From Corallococcus macrosporus (GTDB taxonomy: Bacteria; Myxococcota; Myxococcia; Myxococcales; Myxococcaceae): a stretch of DNA of 64,000 nucleotides. The notes beneath the pieces were generated by a model, which searched no databases, had not been told where the DNA came from, and saw nothing but the letters and a program-made list of their open reading frames with translations. Below, piece by piece: positions 32,622 through 41,035 of the stretch (position 1 is its first letter; every line of letters begins with the position of its first letter). The stretch is taken from the NCBI RefSeq assembly GCF_017302985.1, contig NZ_JAFIMU010000007.1, forward strand, positions 1,178,001 through 1,242,000, given 5' to 3'. The position numbers and the translations under genes were made by a program.

Positions 32622-34055
32622 TCACTCCCCGGACAGCGGGCTGCCCGCGCGAATGATCCGCGAGGGCCCGGCCCATCCCGTTCCCGACAGCATCCCGGCC
32701 TCGCGGGGTCCACACGCTTGGGGCGCGGGCGGCGTGGGCACCGCGAGCGCCACGGTGGGGATCTCGCCCACGGTCTCTCCGTGCTGGCTCAGGTCCAGGC
32801 CCAGCTCCTCCTGCTCCGGGGTGACGCGCAGCGGGACGATGCGGTCCACGAGCTTGTAGAGCAGGTAAGAGCCCACGAAGGAGAAGACGGACACGACGAC
32901 CAGCGCCAGCAGGTGCATGAGGAAGGTGCGCGTGGTGCCGTAGAGCAGGCCCACGTCCTTGGCGAGCACGCCGGTGAGCACCATGCCGACGATGCCGCCC
33001 AGGCCGTGGCAGGGGAACACGTCGAGCGTGTCGTCCAGCGCGGTGCGGCTCTTGAAGTGCACGGCGGCGTTGCTGACGAAGCTGGCGACCAGGCCCACCA
33101 GGATGCTCTGCCCCACGGTGATGAAGCCCGCGGCGGGCGTGACGGCGACCAGGCCCACCACCGCGCCCACGCAGGCGCCCATGGCGCTGGGCTTGCGGCC
33201 GCGCAGCCAGTCAAAGGCGATCCACCCGAGCATCGCGGCGGCGGAGGCCGTGTTGGTGGTGGCGAACGCCAGCGTGGCCAGCGACGAGGCGGACAGCGCG
33301 GAGCCCGCGTTGAAGCCGAACCAGCCGAACCACAGCATGCCCGTGCCGAGCATCACGAAGGGCACGTTGGCGGGCGCGTGCGTGGCATGCGTCAGGTGCA
33401 CCTGGCGGCGGCCCAGGACGATGGCGCCCGCGAGCGCTGCGAGCCCCGCGGACATGTGCACCACGGTGCCGCCCGCGAAGTCGAGCACTCCCCATTGGCG
33501 CAGGAAGCCCTCCGGGTGCCACGTCCAGTGGGCCAGCGGCGCGTAGATGAAGAGGCTGAAGAGCACCATGAAGAGCAGGTACGCCTTGAAGCGCACGCGC
33601 TCCGCGAACGCGCCGGTGATGAGCGCCGGGGTGATGATGGCGAACTTGAGCTGGAAGAGCGCGAAGAGCAGCAGCGGCACCGTGGGCGCCAGGTCCGGGT
33701 GCGTCTCACCGCCCACGCCGCTGAACATGAAGAAGGTGCGCGGGTCGCCGATGAAGCCGTGGAAGCTGTCGCCGAAGCACAGGCTGAAGCCCACCACGAC
33801 CCACAGCACGCTGATGACGGCCATGGCGATGAAGCTCTGCATCAGCGTGGAGACCACGTTCTTCAGCCGCACCATGCCGCCGTAGAAGAACGACAGGCCG
33901 GGCGTCATCAGCAGCACCAGCGCCGTGGCGGTGAGCAGCCACGCGGTGTCCGCCGCGTTGATGGGGCCGCCCTGCTTCACCTGCGCCGCCGGGGTCACCA
34001 GCAGGCCCGCCACCCCCACCGCCACCAGCAGGACCATCGCCATCCACTTCTGCAT
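32622..34055 (-). CDS. amt: Ammonium transporter
   Basis: A 477-residue Amt/AmtB-family channel with a signal-like first hydrophobic segment and about eleven transmembrane helices. Family landmarks are in order: MTPGLSFFYGGMVR, AFAERVRFKAY, DFAGGTVVHMSAGLAALAGA with the first pore histidine, and FPCHGLGGIVG with the second. A C-terminal cytoplasmic tail of about 60 residues could bind PII. The ATG at 34055 has GAGAGG seven bases upstream and a good sigma-70 promoter at 34088-34116. No glnK/PII gene is adjacent, unlike in many proteobacteria. It lies close to gltBD, consistent with a nitrogen-assimilation neighbourhood. Confidence 0.95.
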   Translation of the reverse strand: MQKWMAMVLLVAVGVAGLLVTPAAQVKQGGPINAADTAWLLTATALVLLMTPGLSFFYGGMVRLKNVVSTLMQSFIAMAVISVLWVVVGFSLCFGDSFHGFIGDPRTFFMFSGVGGETHPDLAPTVPLLLFALFQLKFAIITPALITGAFAERVRFKAYLLFMVLFSLFIYAPLAHWTWHPEGFLRQWGVLDFAGGTVVHMSAGLAALAGAIVLGRRQVHLTHATHAPANVPFVMLGTGMLWFGWFGFNAGSALSASSLATLAFATTNTASAAAMLGWIAFDWLRGRKPSAMGACVGAVVGLVAVTPAAGFITVGQSILVGLVASFVSNAAVHFKSRTALDDTLDVFPCHGLGGIVGMVLTGVLAKDVGLLYGTTRTFLMHLLALVVVSVFSFVGSYLLYKLVDRIVPLRVTPEQEELGLDLSQHGETVGEIPTVALAVPTPPAPQACGPREAGMLSGTGWAGPSRIIRAGSPLSGE

Positions 34056-34087
34056 CGCCGCACCTCTCCAGAGAGCTGACGCAACGC

Positions 34088-34116
34088 AGTGTAGGTCCAG
34101 ATACGGATATTTTCAA
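34088..34116 (-). promoter_or_regulatory. Sigma-70-type promoter of amt
   Basis: On the minus strand TTGAAA (34111-34116) and TACACT (34088-34093) are separated by exactly 17 bases, about 33 bases upstream of the amt start. It lies in an unusually AT-rich patch. No sigma-54 (GG-N10-GC type) element is evident, so nitrogen control by NtrC at this promoter is not indicated. Confidence 0.6.
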
Positions 34117-34202
34117 TCCACCGGAGCCTAGACTCACGCAGATTAAGCCTAAATTGGACTCCAGAAAGCCCAGAACCTCGGTGTCTCATGGTTCCTGGCC
34201 GG

Positions 34203-34586
34203 TCAGTCCTCGGAGTCGTCGGTCCCGAGTTCCTCAGGAAGCGGGTTGTTCATCAGGGTGAGCCGCCCGGGGAGCTGGACCACGAGGAAGCCCTTGCCGT
34301 CGATGCGGATCTGCATGCGGTGGAGGGCCTCACCCGTTTTGAGCCAGGCCTCCGCTTCATCCCGGGTCGCGAAGTCCCGCTCGACCTTGATCTTGAAGTT
34401 GGGGTCGAGGCGTTCGCGGTAGTAGTGCTCGAAGTCCTCCAGCTTGTCCGTTTGCTGGACGTAGAGCAGACAGAAGACGGCGGTTTCAAACGCCTTCCAC
34501 TCCCGAGAGCCCTCCGTTTCGCGCTGCATCGCGGTCCCGAGGACTTCAAGGATGTCCTCCACATTGATTTCCGGATGCTTGCTCAC
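34203..34586 (-). CDS. Hypothetical 127-residue protein
   Basis: A cytoplasmic-looking acidic protein starting SKHPEINVEDILEVLG, with a helical first half and a basic-aromatic middle (HYYRERLDPNFKIKV). A short alpha/beta segment ends near LPGRLTLMNNPLPEE. It has no signal peptide and no recognised motif. The start is GTG at 34586 with GAGG about seven bases upstream. A 32-residue lipoprotein ORF ends 16 bases ahead on the same strand. Short acidic proteins paired with small lipoproteins are common in myxobacterial accessory spots, and some are immunity-like, but nothing in the sequence proves that here. Confidence 0.65.
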   Translation of the reverse strand: MSKHPEINVEDILEVLGTAMQRETEGSREWKAFETAVFCLLYVQQTDKLEDFEHYYRERLDPNFKIKVERDFATRDEAEAWLKTGEALHRMQIRIDGKGFLVVQLPGRLTLMNNPLPEELGTDDSED

Positions 34587-34602
34587 GGCTACACCTCATC
34601 GC

Positions 34603-34701
34603 TCAGATATGGCTGACGACGTAGGTCTTCCGCTCGGGACGCCAGGTGTGCCCGCATGCGGAAGCCATCATCACCACGAGGACGATGACACGGGAGTTCA
34701 T
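34603..34701 (-). CDS. Tiny lipoprotein ORF (32 residues), possibly a remnant
   Basis: It reads MNSRVIVLVVMMASACGHTW and then PERKTYVVSHI. It has a proper lipobox (ASAC, Cys16) but only 16 residues after it. A GGAG site lies about nine bases before the ATG at 34701. It ends 16 bases before the 127-residue gene, so the two may be co-transcribed. It could be a real small lipoprotein or the leftover 5' end of a longer gene deleted when the neighbouring lhr-tail repeat formed. Confidence 0.45.
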   Translation of the reverse strand: MNSRVIVLVVMMASACGHTWRPERKTYVVSHI

Positions 34702-34771
34702 GCCGGGAACTCCACCAACGAATCCTGCACGCCTTCAATGCGCCGCGGGACTCTGTCCTGCGCCGCTCAGG

Positions 34772-34805
34772 TCACCTGCGCGAGCGGTCCATCGACTTCC
34801 ACGTC
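34772..34805. repeat. Direct repeat, displaced copy of the lhr 3' end
   Basis: Bases 34772-34800 match 35996-36024 exactly in the same orientation. After one mismatch four more bases match. The intact copy encodes the last residues of Lhr (EVDGPLAQVN, stop). In this copy the frame would read EVDGPLAQVT and also stop, but there is no gene attached. The two copies bracket about 1.2 kb holding a small lipoprotein gene and a pseudogene. Confidence 0.8.
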
Positions 34806-34812
34806 CTGACCG

Positions 34813-35235
34813 CTACCTCCTGTCCAGGATGCGTCCCTGCCCATCGATCGCGTAGACGGCGCCTCCATCCAGGATGGGCTCATTCAGGCCACAGCGCGAA
34901 GGGTTCGGAGAGAACCACACGAAGAACAGGTCGTCTCCGGATTGGAGGACATGGGTGTTGTAGGAGCTTCGCTTTGAAAGGCACTGCGCCATGCGCTTGT
35001 CGGACTCCCGAGTCTGGAGCTCCGACCCCGGAGGCAGGAACTCGTTCATCGCGACCTCGAGGGCGGTCATCATGGGGCCCTCCAGGTGAACACCTTCCTT
35101 GAAGGAGTTCGGGAACACCACGGCGGCTGCCTCTTCGGGAGGTGCCCACACGGCCTTCTGGACCTTGTGATACCCGAGCAGCGAGCACCCGGTCAGTGGA
35201 ACGCAGAGCAGGGCAATCCCCATGGACGTCTTCAT
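34813..35235 (-). CDS. Small lipoprotein, function unknown
   Basis: A 140-residue lipoprotein (MKTSMGIALLCVPLTGC, Cys17). The mature part has two unassigned cysteines (AQCLSKRS and SRCGLNEPI) that could form a disulfide, and a C-terminal GGAVYAIDGQGRILD strand pair. GGGAGGG lies eight bases ahead of the ATG at 35235 and fixes the start; the longer frame to 35346 has no signal. It lies 22 bases downstream of the decayed gene at 35258-35922 and inside the lhr-tail repeats. Its GC content looks lower than that of the surroundings, in keeping with acquired DNA. No family was recognised. Confidence 0.7.
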   Translation of the reverse strand: MKTSMGIALLCVPLTGCSLLGYHKVQKAVWAPPEEAAAVVFPNSFKEGVHLEGPMMTALEVAMNEFLPPGSELQTRESDKRMAQCLSKRSSYNTHVLQSGDDLFFVWFSPNPSRCGLNEPILDGGAVYAIDGQGRILDRR

Positions 35236-35257
35236 CGCGAACCCTCCCTGCGCACGA

Positions 35258-35922
35258 CTACGGCAACCATGACTGCCCCTCGAACAGGTCGAAGCTGAAG
35301 TCCCCCGCCGTTCCAGATGCCTTCCCGATGGGGATCCATCTTCCACCTCTCAGTGCCGACACGACCCGGGACGAATAGTTGTAGTCGTACGCAAGGCATC
35401 CGCCATTCCGGGGACCATAGAAGAGCAGCAGCTCGTGCTCCCAGACTTGTCCACGAAACGAGCGGAGCCCCAGGGCGACCATCCCGGCTCGTGGTTCGCG
35501 CCCATGTCCTCTCGGGAGAACTCCCAATTGTGGGGATGCGGATGCGCGGGGCCCAGGATGACGGGCTCGAGGGTGTTGGCATTCCTGAGCGCCAGCGGCA
35601 CCTTGCAGTACTTCCTGCCCCCAGGCCCGTCCCCGCCCAGGTCCGAGAAGTAGCTGAGGAAGTAGGCCTCGGCTTGGGGGGAGTATTACCAGAGCGCGCA
35701 GTACTCCTTGCCCTGCCGGCCATGCAGGGTCGATGCGCCGGGCATCTGGATCATCCGCTCACAGGCGGTTTGAGCCAGCTCCTCGCGCGTCTTGAAGGGA
35801 CCCGCCAGGGGCCCGTCGACCTCGTACATGCCATTGGCGAGCTGGCGGACACGGATGTCCGGATGCGGCGCCGAACATCCCAGCGCCACGAACAACACCA
35901 TCCAGTACAGGTTCGTTGGCAT
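35258..35922 (-). pseudogene. Decayed lipoprotein gene with JAB-like motif (nonsense plus frameshift)
   Basis: The gene starts MPTNLYWMVLFVALGCSAPHP (lipobox Cys16) and reads to YCALW, where a TAA (35686-35688) interrupts it. The same frame continues with YSPQAEAYFLSYFSDLGG through VILGPAHPHPHNWEFSRED to PWGSARF. There a base appears to be missing in a T run (near 35455), and the protein continues in another frame as RGQVWEHELLLFYGP to the end at DLFEGQSWLP (35258). Restoring one sense codon and one base gives about 221 residues. The HPHPHN...SRED patch resembles the JAB/MPN metalloprotease signature but is one residue short, so that link is tentative. A sequencing error could explain the frameshift but is less likely to explain the stop as well. 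Confidence 0.75.
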
Positions 35923-35990
35923 CCACGGTCCCGCGACAAGGTGACCGCGGATGCCTATCAAACCACGCGTGCGCGACTCCAGCGCAGGGG

Positions 35991-38900
35991 TCAGTTCACC
36001 TGCGCGAGCGGTCCATCGACTTCCGCGTCTTCGTTCTCCGGCGCTTCCTCCACCGCGTCCACGCCCTGCGGGATTCCATCCACGTAGGTGACGACGTTGT
36101 TCGGTAGCGCGGCCACTCGCGGGCCGGGCGTCACCACGCCCGTGAGGTTCAGCGGATCCACTCCGGACAGCTGGATGCGCACGCCGGACGGGGCCGCGCG
36201 CCTCACTGCTCGCGCCATGTCCACCGCTTCCGGTAGCGCGAACTGCTCACCCACGAAGCCCGACACGAAGCGGCCGCCTCGCAGCTCGCCTCGCGCTTCC
36301 ATGCGCCGGTAGACGAACAGCAGGTCCCGCCACGTGGGCGCCAGCGACTCGCGCATCACCAGGTCCCGCCAGACGATGCCGTAGCGCTGGAGGAACAGCT
36401 TCGCCAGCGACTCCGTCACCTCCTCCTGAGACTTCGGCTCCGACGGCGCCAGCAGGGTCCAGCGGCCCGGGCCGCCCCGGTTGAGCAGCTTCTGCCGCTT
36501 GCGGTGCGCCGGACTCTGCAGGATGCGCAGGTTCTGCACCGCGTCCGCCGTCACCAGCCCCTTCGCCACCAGCTCCCACAGCGCGTCCTCCACCTCCGCC
36601 GGCAGCCGCCGCGCCCGCGTCACCAGGTCCTGGAAGAAGCACGCGCCCCGCCGCTCCAGCACGCCCACCACGTCCTTCGCCGCCGCGCTCAGGTCCGGCG
36701 GCGTCCACACGCCACCATCCGCCAGCACCGCGTGCGGACGCGCCGCCGCCAGCATCCACTCCAGGTCCTCGCGCACCGTGAACGTCAACGGCGCGTTGCG
36801 CGTGGGCGACGACCGCTTCACCACCACCGGCTCCGGCGGCTCCACCGGCGCACCCCGGCGCGGCCCCGCGGGCTTCGGCGGATCCTTCAGCGTCACCCGC
36901 CCCCACGCCACCTCGCCCGCGTAGCACGCGCGCTCCATCAAGTCCGGCGTGTAGCCCCGCATGCGCGCGGGCAACAGGAAGCGCTCCCACGCGGAGGCCG
37001 GCGCCTCGTACCCCTGCAGCAGCCGCACCGCCTTGAGCAACCCCGTGGAGCCGCGCAGCGCGTCCACGTCTTCCAGGTGGTGCCACCGGAAGAGGAAGCG
37101 CATGAAGTCCTGCGGGCTCAGCGGCTCAATCTCGCGGCGCAGCCGCCCCACCGTCAGCCGGTGGATGCGCTGGAGCAGCCGCCGGTCACACCACTCCAGC
37201 ACCGGGCTTCCGTCCGCGTCTTGCGCGACCGGCACATCCTCCCGCGCCCGGAACTGGCCACGCAGCACGCTGCCCTGGCTCTCCAGGTTGTGCAGCGCCA
37301 GGTTGATGTCGTCCGGATCCAGGAGCGTCAGCCGCGCCAGCTCCGTCACCGTGGTGGGCCCCACCAGCTCCATCCGTCCGCGCACCACCTGGAGCACCGC
37401 CGCGTCGCGCTCCACCGGCCGGTCGTACTCCAGCACCGGCAGCACCGGCTGCGTCACCGCGTCCGGGAAGAGCGCGCGCACCGCGTTGCCCCGCTCCGCC
37501 GACACCAGGAACCGCCCGCCCTGCCGCTCCAGCCACGCCACGCGGCCCTGCTTGAAGAGCCCTGCCTCCAACCCTCGCGGGACCTCCGACGCGCGCACCA
37601 GCACCAACTGCAACAGCGCGTCGTGCAGCTCGTCCTCGTCGCGCATCGGCTGCGCGGCGTCCTCCACCACCTGCCGGATGGCGTTCGCGTCCAGCGCGCC
37701 GAACGCCGCCGCGTCCTCGGCCGGCATCGCGCGGCGCAGGGCCACGTTGCGCACGCGGCGCTCCTCGGCCGGCGCGTCGTCCAGGAAGGTGTAGGGCTGG
37801 CTGTTGATGAGCGCGTGCGCGAAGACGCTCGGCTCCGGCACGTCGCGCGCGACCAACTGGATGCGCCCGTCCTTCATGCGGCGGAGCACCTCGCGCAGCC
37901 CGTCGATGTCCATCGCCTCGCGCAGACAGTCATCCATCGTCTGCTTCACCAGCGGATGGTCCGGCAGCTCCACGTCGCCGCCGCCGTGGTTGTCCTGGCA
38001 GCCCACCTGCGCGGGGAACACCGCCGCCAGCAGGTCCTCGCTGCGCGCGCGCTGGAGGTTCGGCGCCACGCGCTTGCCGCCCATCATCCGGTGCAGCGTC
38101 AGCGCCCGCGACGCCACCCACCGGAAGCGCGTGCCGAAGATGGGCGCCTGGAGGATGGCCTGCACCAGCACCTCCTCCACGTTGTCCGGGTGCAGGAAGT
38201 CGAAGATGTCCGCCAGGGGGAACGAGTGCTGCTCGCCCAGGCTCAGGAGGATGCCGTCCTCCGTGGCCGCCGCCTGCAACTCGAAGTCGAACGAGCGGCA
38301 GAAGCGCTTGCGCAGCGCCATGCCCCACGCGCGGTTGATGCGGCTGCCGAACGGCGCGTGGATGATGAGCTGCATGCCGCCCGCCTCGTCGAAGAAGCGC
38401 TCGGCGACAACCTGCGTGTGGCTGGGCACCACGTCGCCCAGCATCTTCTTGCCCAGCCGCAGGTAGCCCAGGAGCGCGTCCACCGCGGGCGGCGGCACGC
38501 GCAGGAGCTTCTCCAGGAAGCCCGCCGGGTCGTCGTGGCGCAAGAGTTCCTCGCGCAGCCGGCCCACCTGGAGGCTCAGCTCGTCCGTGCGGCCCGGCGC
38601 CTCGCCGCGCCAGAAGGGCACGTTGGGCGGAGCGCCCCTCGCGTCCTCCACCATCACCGTGCTGCCCACGACGCGCTGGATGCGCCACGCGGTGCTGCCC
38701 AGCAGGAAGATGTCCCCCGGCGAGGACTCCACCGCGAAGTCCTCGTCCAGCGTGCCCACCACCTTGCCTTCCGGCTGCGCGGTGACGCTGAAGTTGAACG
38801 TGTCCGGGATGGCGCCGCCGTTGGTGAGCGCGGTGATGCGCACGCCCCGGCGGCCCTTGAGCCGCTGGTTCACGCGGTCGCGGTGCAGGTGGATGCTGCC

Positions 38901-40334
38901 CCGGCCGCGCCGCTCGGAGACGCCTTCCGACAGCATCTCCAGCACCTGCTGGTACTCCTCCCAGGTGAGGTCCTGGTACGGGTACGCGCGCTGGAAGACG
39001 CTGAAGAGGGCGCGCTCGTCCCACTCCTCGCAGGCGCACGCGGCGACAATCTGTTGCGCCAGCACGTCCAGCGGCTTCTTCGGGATGCGGACCGCGTCCA
39101 GGTCGCCCTCGCGCACGGCGTTGAGGAGCGCGACGCACTCCACCAATTCGTCGCGCGTCATCGCGAAGAGGATGCCCTTGGAGATGCCCGCCTTGTGGTG
39201 GCCGGCGCGGCCCACGCGCTGGAGCAGCACGGAGATGGCCTTGGTGGTGCCCAGCTGCACGACGAGGTCCACGTTGCCCACGTCGATGCCCAGCTCCAGC
39301 GACGCGGTGGCCACCATCACGCGCAGCTGGCCGGCCTTGAGGCGCTCTTCCGCGGACAGGCGCATCTCGCGGGACATGCTGCCGTGGTGCGCGGCCACCC
39401 ACTGCTGGCCCAGGCGTTCTCCCAGGTCGTGCGCCACGCGCTCGGACATCTTGCGCGTGTTGACGAAGACGAGCGTGGTGCGGTGCTCGCTGGAGAGTTG
39501 GATCAGCCGGTCATAGACCTGGCCCCACATCTCGTGGCTGGCGATGGAGGACAGCTCCGCGTCCGGGATTTCGACCTTGAGGTCCCACGGGCGCTGGTGG
39601 CCCACCTCCACGCGCTTGCACTCGGTGAGGGAGGTGCCGGTGAGGAAGCCCGAGATGGCGTCCAGCGGCTTCTGCGTCGCGGACAGGCCCAGGAGCTGGG
39701 GGCGCACGTCGGTGAGGGCCTTGAGGCGCTCCATGGACAGCGCGAAGTGGCTGCCGCGCTTGTCGCGGGCGAGCGCGTGGATTTCGTCCACGATGACCGT
39801 GCGCACGTGGCGCAGGGTGGCGCGGGCGCGCTCGGCGGTGAGGTAGAGGTAGAGGGACTCCGGCGTGGTGATGAGGATGTGCGGCGGGCGGCGCACCATC
39901 TGGGCGCGCTCGCCGGCGGGGGTGTCGCCGGTGCGCACCTGCACGCGCAGGTGCTGGGGCTCGTAGCCCTCCTCGCGCGCCAGGGTCATCAGCTCCTCCA
40001 GCGGCTGGAGGAGGTTCTTCTGCACGTCGTTGCCCAGGGCCTTGAGGGGCGACACGTAGAGGACCTGGGTGCGGTCGGTCAGCGTGCCGTCGAGCGCCAG
40101 GCGGAACAGCGAGTCCAGCGCGGCGAGGAACGCCGTGAGCGTCTTGCCGCTGCCGGTGGGCGCGGCGATGAGGACGTCATGGCCCGCGTGGATGAGGGGC
40201 CAGCCCTCGATCTGAGGCCGGGTGGGCTCGCCCAGGCGCGAGGCGAACCAGCGCCGCACCACCGGATGGAAGGCGGCGAGCGCCGGATGGGCCGCGGACT
40301 CCGAGGAGAAGGCGAGGGCGATTTGAGGGGACAT
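35991..40334 (-). CDS. lhr: Lhr-type large helicase (DEAD/DEAH superfamily 2)
   Basis: A 1447-residue ATP-dependent helicase of the long Lhr family (large helicase-related), whose E. coli and mycobacterial members unwind DNA or RNA:DNA and are tied to DNA repair. Motif I is APTGSGKT (Lys64), motif II is VDEIHALARDKRG, and motif III is SATQ near residue 210. The second RecA domain has FVNTRKMSERVAHDLGERLG and motif VI QRVGRAGHH. A winged-helix/beta-barrel region and a roughly 600-residue Lhr C-terminal domain follow. GGGAG lies eight bases before the ATG at 40334; the longer frame to 40529 is not supported. The last ten codons are duplicated at 34772-34805. Confidence 0.93.
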   Translation of the reverse strand: MSPQIALAFSSESAAHPALAAFHPVVRRWFASRLGEPTRPQIEGWPLIHAGHDVLIAAPTGSGKTLTAFLAALDSLFRLALDGTLTDRTQVLYVSPLKALGNDVQKNLLQPLEELMTLAREEGYEPQHLRVQVRTGDTPAGERAQMVRRPPHILITTPESLYLYLTAERARATLRHVRTVIVDEIHALARDKRGSHFALSMERLKALTDVRPQLLGLSATQKPLDAISGFLTGTSLTECKRVEVGHQRPWDLKVEIPDAELSSIASHEMWGQVYDRLIQLSSEHRTTLVFVNTRKMSERVAHDLGERLGQQWVAAHHGSMSREMRLSAEERLKAGQLRVMVATASLELGIDVGNVDLVVQLGTTKAISVLLQRVGRAGHHKAGISKGILFAMTRDELVECVALLNAVREGDLDAVRIPKKPLDVLAQQIVAACACEEWDERALFSVFQRAYPYQDLTWEEYQQVLEMLSEGVSERRGRGSIHLHRDRVNQRLKGRRGVRITALTNGGAIPDTFNFSVTAQPEGKVVGTLDEDFAVESSPGDIFLLGSTAWRIQRVVGSTVMVEDARGAPPNVPFWRGEAPGRTDELSLQVGRLREELLRHDDPAGFLEKLLRVPPPAVDALLGYLRLGKKMLGDVVPSHTQVVAERFFDEAGGMQLIIHAPFGSRINRAWGMALRKRFCRSFDFELQAAATEDGILLSLGEQHSFPLADIFDFLHPDNVEEVLVQAILQAPIFGTRFRWVASRALTLHRMMGGKRVAPNLQRARSEDLLAAVFPAQVGCQDNHGGGDVELPDHPLVKQTMDDCLREAMDIDGLREVLRRMKDGRIQLVARDVPEPSVFAHALINSQPYTFLDDAPAEERRVRNVALRRAMPAEDAAAFGALDANAIRQVVEDAAQPMRDEDELHDALLQLVLVRASEVPRGLEAGLFKQGRVAWLERQGGRFLVSAERGNAVRALFPDAVTQPVLPVLEYDRPVERDAAVLQVVRGRMELVGPTTVTELARLTLLDPDDINLALHNLESQGSVLRGQFRAREDVPVAQDADGSPVLEWCDRRLLQRIHRLTVGRLRREIEPLSPQDFMRFLFRWHHLEDVDALRGSTGLLKAVRLLQGYEAPASAWERFLLPARMRGYTPDLMERACYAGEVAWGRVTLKDPPKPAGPRRGAPVEPPEPVVVKRSSPTRNAPLTFTVREDLEWMLAAARPHAVLADGGVWTPPDLSAAAKDVVGVLERRGACFFQDLVTRARRLPAEVEDALWELVAKGLVTADAVQNLRILQSPAHRKRQKLLNRGGPGRWTLLAPSEPKSQEEVTESLAKLFLQRYGIVWRDLVMRESLAPTWRDLLFVYRRMEARGELRGGRFVSGFVGEQFALPEAVDMARAVRRAAPSGVRIQLSGVDPLNLTGVVTPGPRVAALPNNVVTYVDGIPQGVDAVEEAPENEDAEVDGPLAQVN
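35996..36029. repeat. Direct repeat, native lhr 3' end copy
   Basis: Partner of the displaced copy at 34772-34805: 29 identical bases, one mismatch, four identical bases, same orientation and about 1.22 kb apart. It lies inside the last codons of lhr. Confidence 0.8.
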
Positions 40335-40645
40335 GGCGGGCTCCCAGCAGCCAGCCTGAACACAGGTACAGCGCGGCGTCAACGGACGGCGGGTGCCCTC
40401 TCCGGCCTCGGGGTCAGGGGATGTCGGAGGTCCTGCGTATACCCCTGAATCGCTGACGGCTTCGTCTCCCCAGCAGGACGCAGGGCACTCAAGCGGCCGG
40501 TGCTTCCGGGTCGCTTCGGATTCCGACACCCGCCCTGGTGGCAGATTGAAAGCAGCTGGGATGTCAGTAGATTTTCACTGACTTTCCAGTAACCGCGCGA
40601 ACGCCACCCTGCTCCCCTCAAGCCGTCGGCAACGGAGTGCCCACC
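40335..40645. other. Divergent intergenic region between lhr and the toxin-antitoxin pair
   Basis: No credible gene. It holds the lhr ribosome site (GGGAG near 40342), and a TTGAAA-N16-TAGATT candidate promoter facing the toxin-antitoxin genes. The GGAG at 40634-40637 selects the ATG at 40646 over the GTG at 40637. Confidence 0.6.
40546..40573 (+). promoter_or_regulatory. Candidate promoter of the RHH-GNAT operon
   Basis: TTGAAA (40546-40551) and TAGATT (40568-40573) with 16-base spacing lie in the most AT-rich part of this intergenic region, about 73 bases before the antitoxin start. RHH antitoxins normally repress their own promoter. I did not find a clear operator palindrome. Confidence 0.35.
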
Positions 40646-41005
40646 ATGACGACTTCCTCCTACCGCCTGCAGGCCACGCTTCCTGCGCCCTATGGAACCC
40701 AACTCGAACAGCTTCGGAGCAAGCTCCAGATCGACAACACCGAGGTCATCAAGGAGGCCCTGGGGTTCTTCGCCAAGGCGGTGCTCGAGGCGAGCCTGGG
40801 CCGCCGTGTCGCGTTCGTGGACGAGAAGCATCAGGTGCTCGCGGAGTACAGCTCACCCTCCCTCACCCGGCTGGAGTGGAACGCCCGGGAGGAAGGCCGC
40901 GTCGTGTTGCCCGACAGCGATTTCGACCGGCTCGTGGATGAGTTGGAGAAGCCGGCGAAGCCTCTCCCGCGGTTGCGGAAGCTCGCGCGCAAGAAGTCCC
41001 GCTGA
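40646..41005 (+). CDS. RHH-type antitoxin of a GNAT toxin pair
   Basis: A 119-residue protein. The first 50 residues (SYRLQATLPAPYGTQLEQL, IDNTEVIKEALGFF) fit a ribbon-helix-helix DNA-binding fold. The C-terminus (GRVVLPDSDFDRLVDELEKP, then PLPRLRKLARKK) resembles the toxin-neutralising tail of DUF1778/TacA-type antitoxins. In those families the antitoxin represses the operon and wraps the acetyltransferase toxin. The linker (about 50-80) is longer than usual, making this larger than the usual 80-100 residues. GGAG eight bases before the ATG at 40646 decides the start. The toxin gene follows after 30 bases. The pairing is supported by order and size, not by experiment. Confidence 0.7.
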   Translation: MTTSSYRLQATLPAPYGTQLEQLRSKLQIDNTEVIKEALGFFAKAVLEASLGRRVAFVDEKHQVLAEYSSPSLTRLEWNAREEGRVVLPDSDFDRLVDELEKPAKPLPRLRKLARKKSR

Positions 41006-41035
41006 CGCTTCAAAGAGAAGAAGGGAGGCGCCGCC

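Noticed and set aside
34552-34809. Plus-strand ORF through the first lhr-tail repeat
   Set aside because: It has no ribosome site or family match and overlaps supported minus-strand ORFs.
35696-35961. Treating the 5' part of the decayed gene as a complete small protein ending at TAA
   Set aside because: The frame continues with convincing protein sequence after the stop, so a nonsense lesion fits better than a real C-terminus.
34772-36029. Integrated genetic element with att sites
   Set aside because: Direct repeats at a gene's 3' end suggest it, but no integrase, transposase or excisionase lies in or near the interval, so I report only the repeat.
40379-40831. Minus-strand 150-codon frame opposite the antitoxin
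   Set aside because: It is a shadow of the RHH gene with no start signal and no motif.
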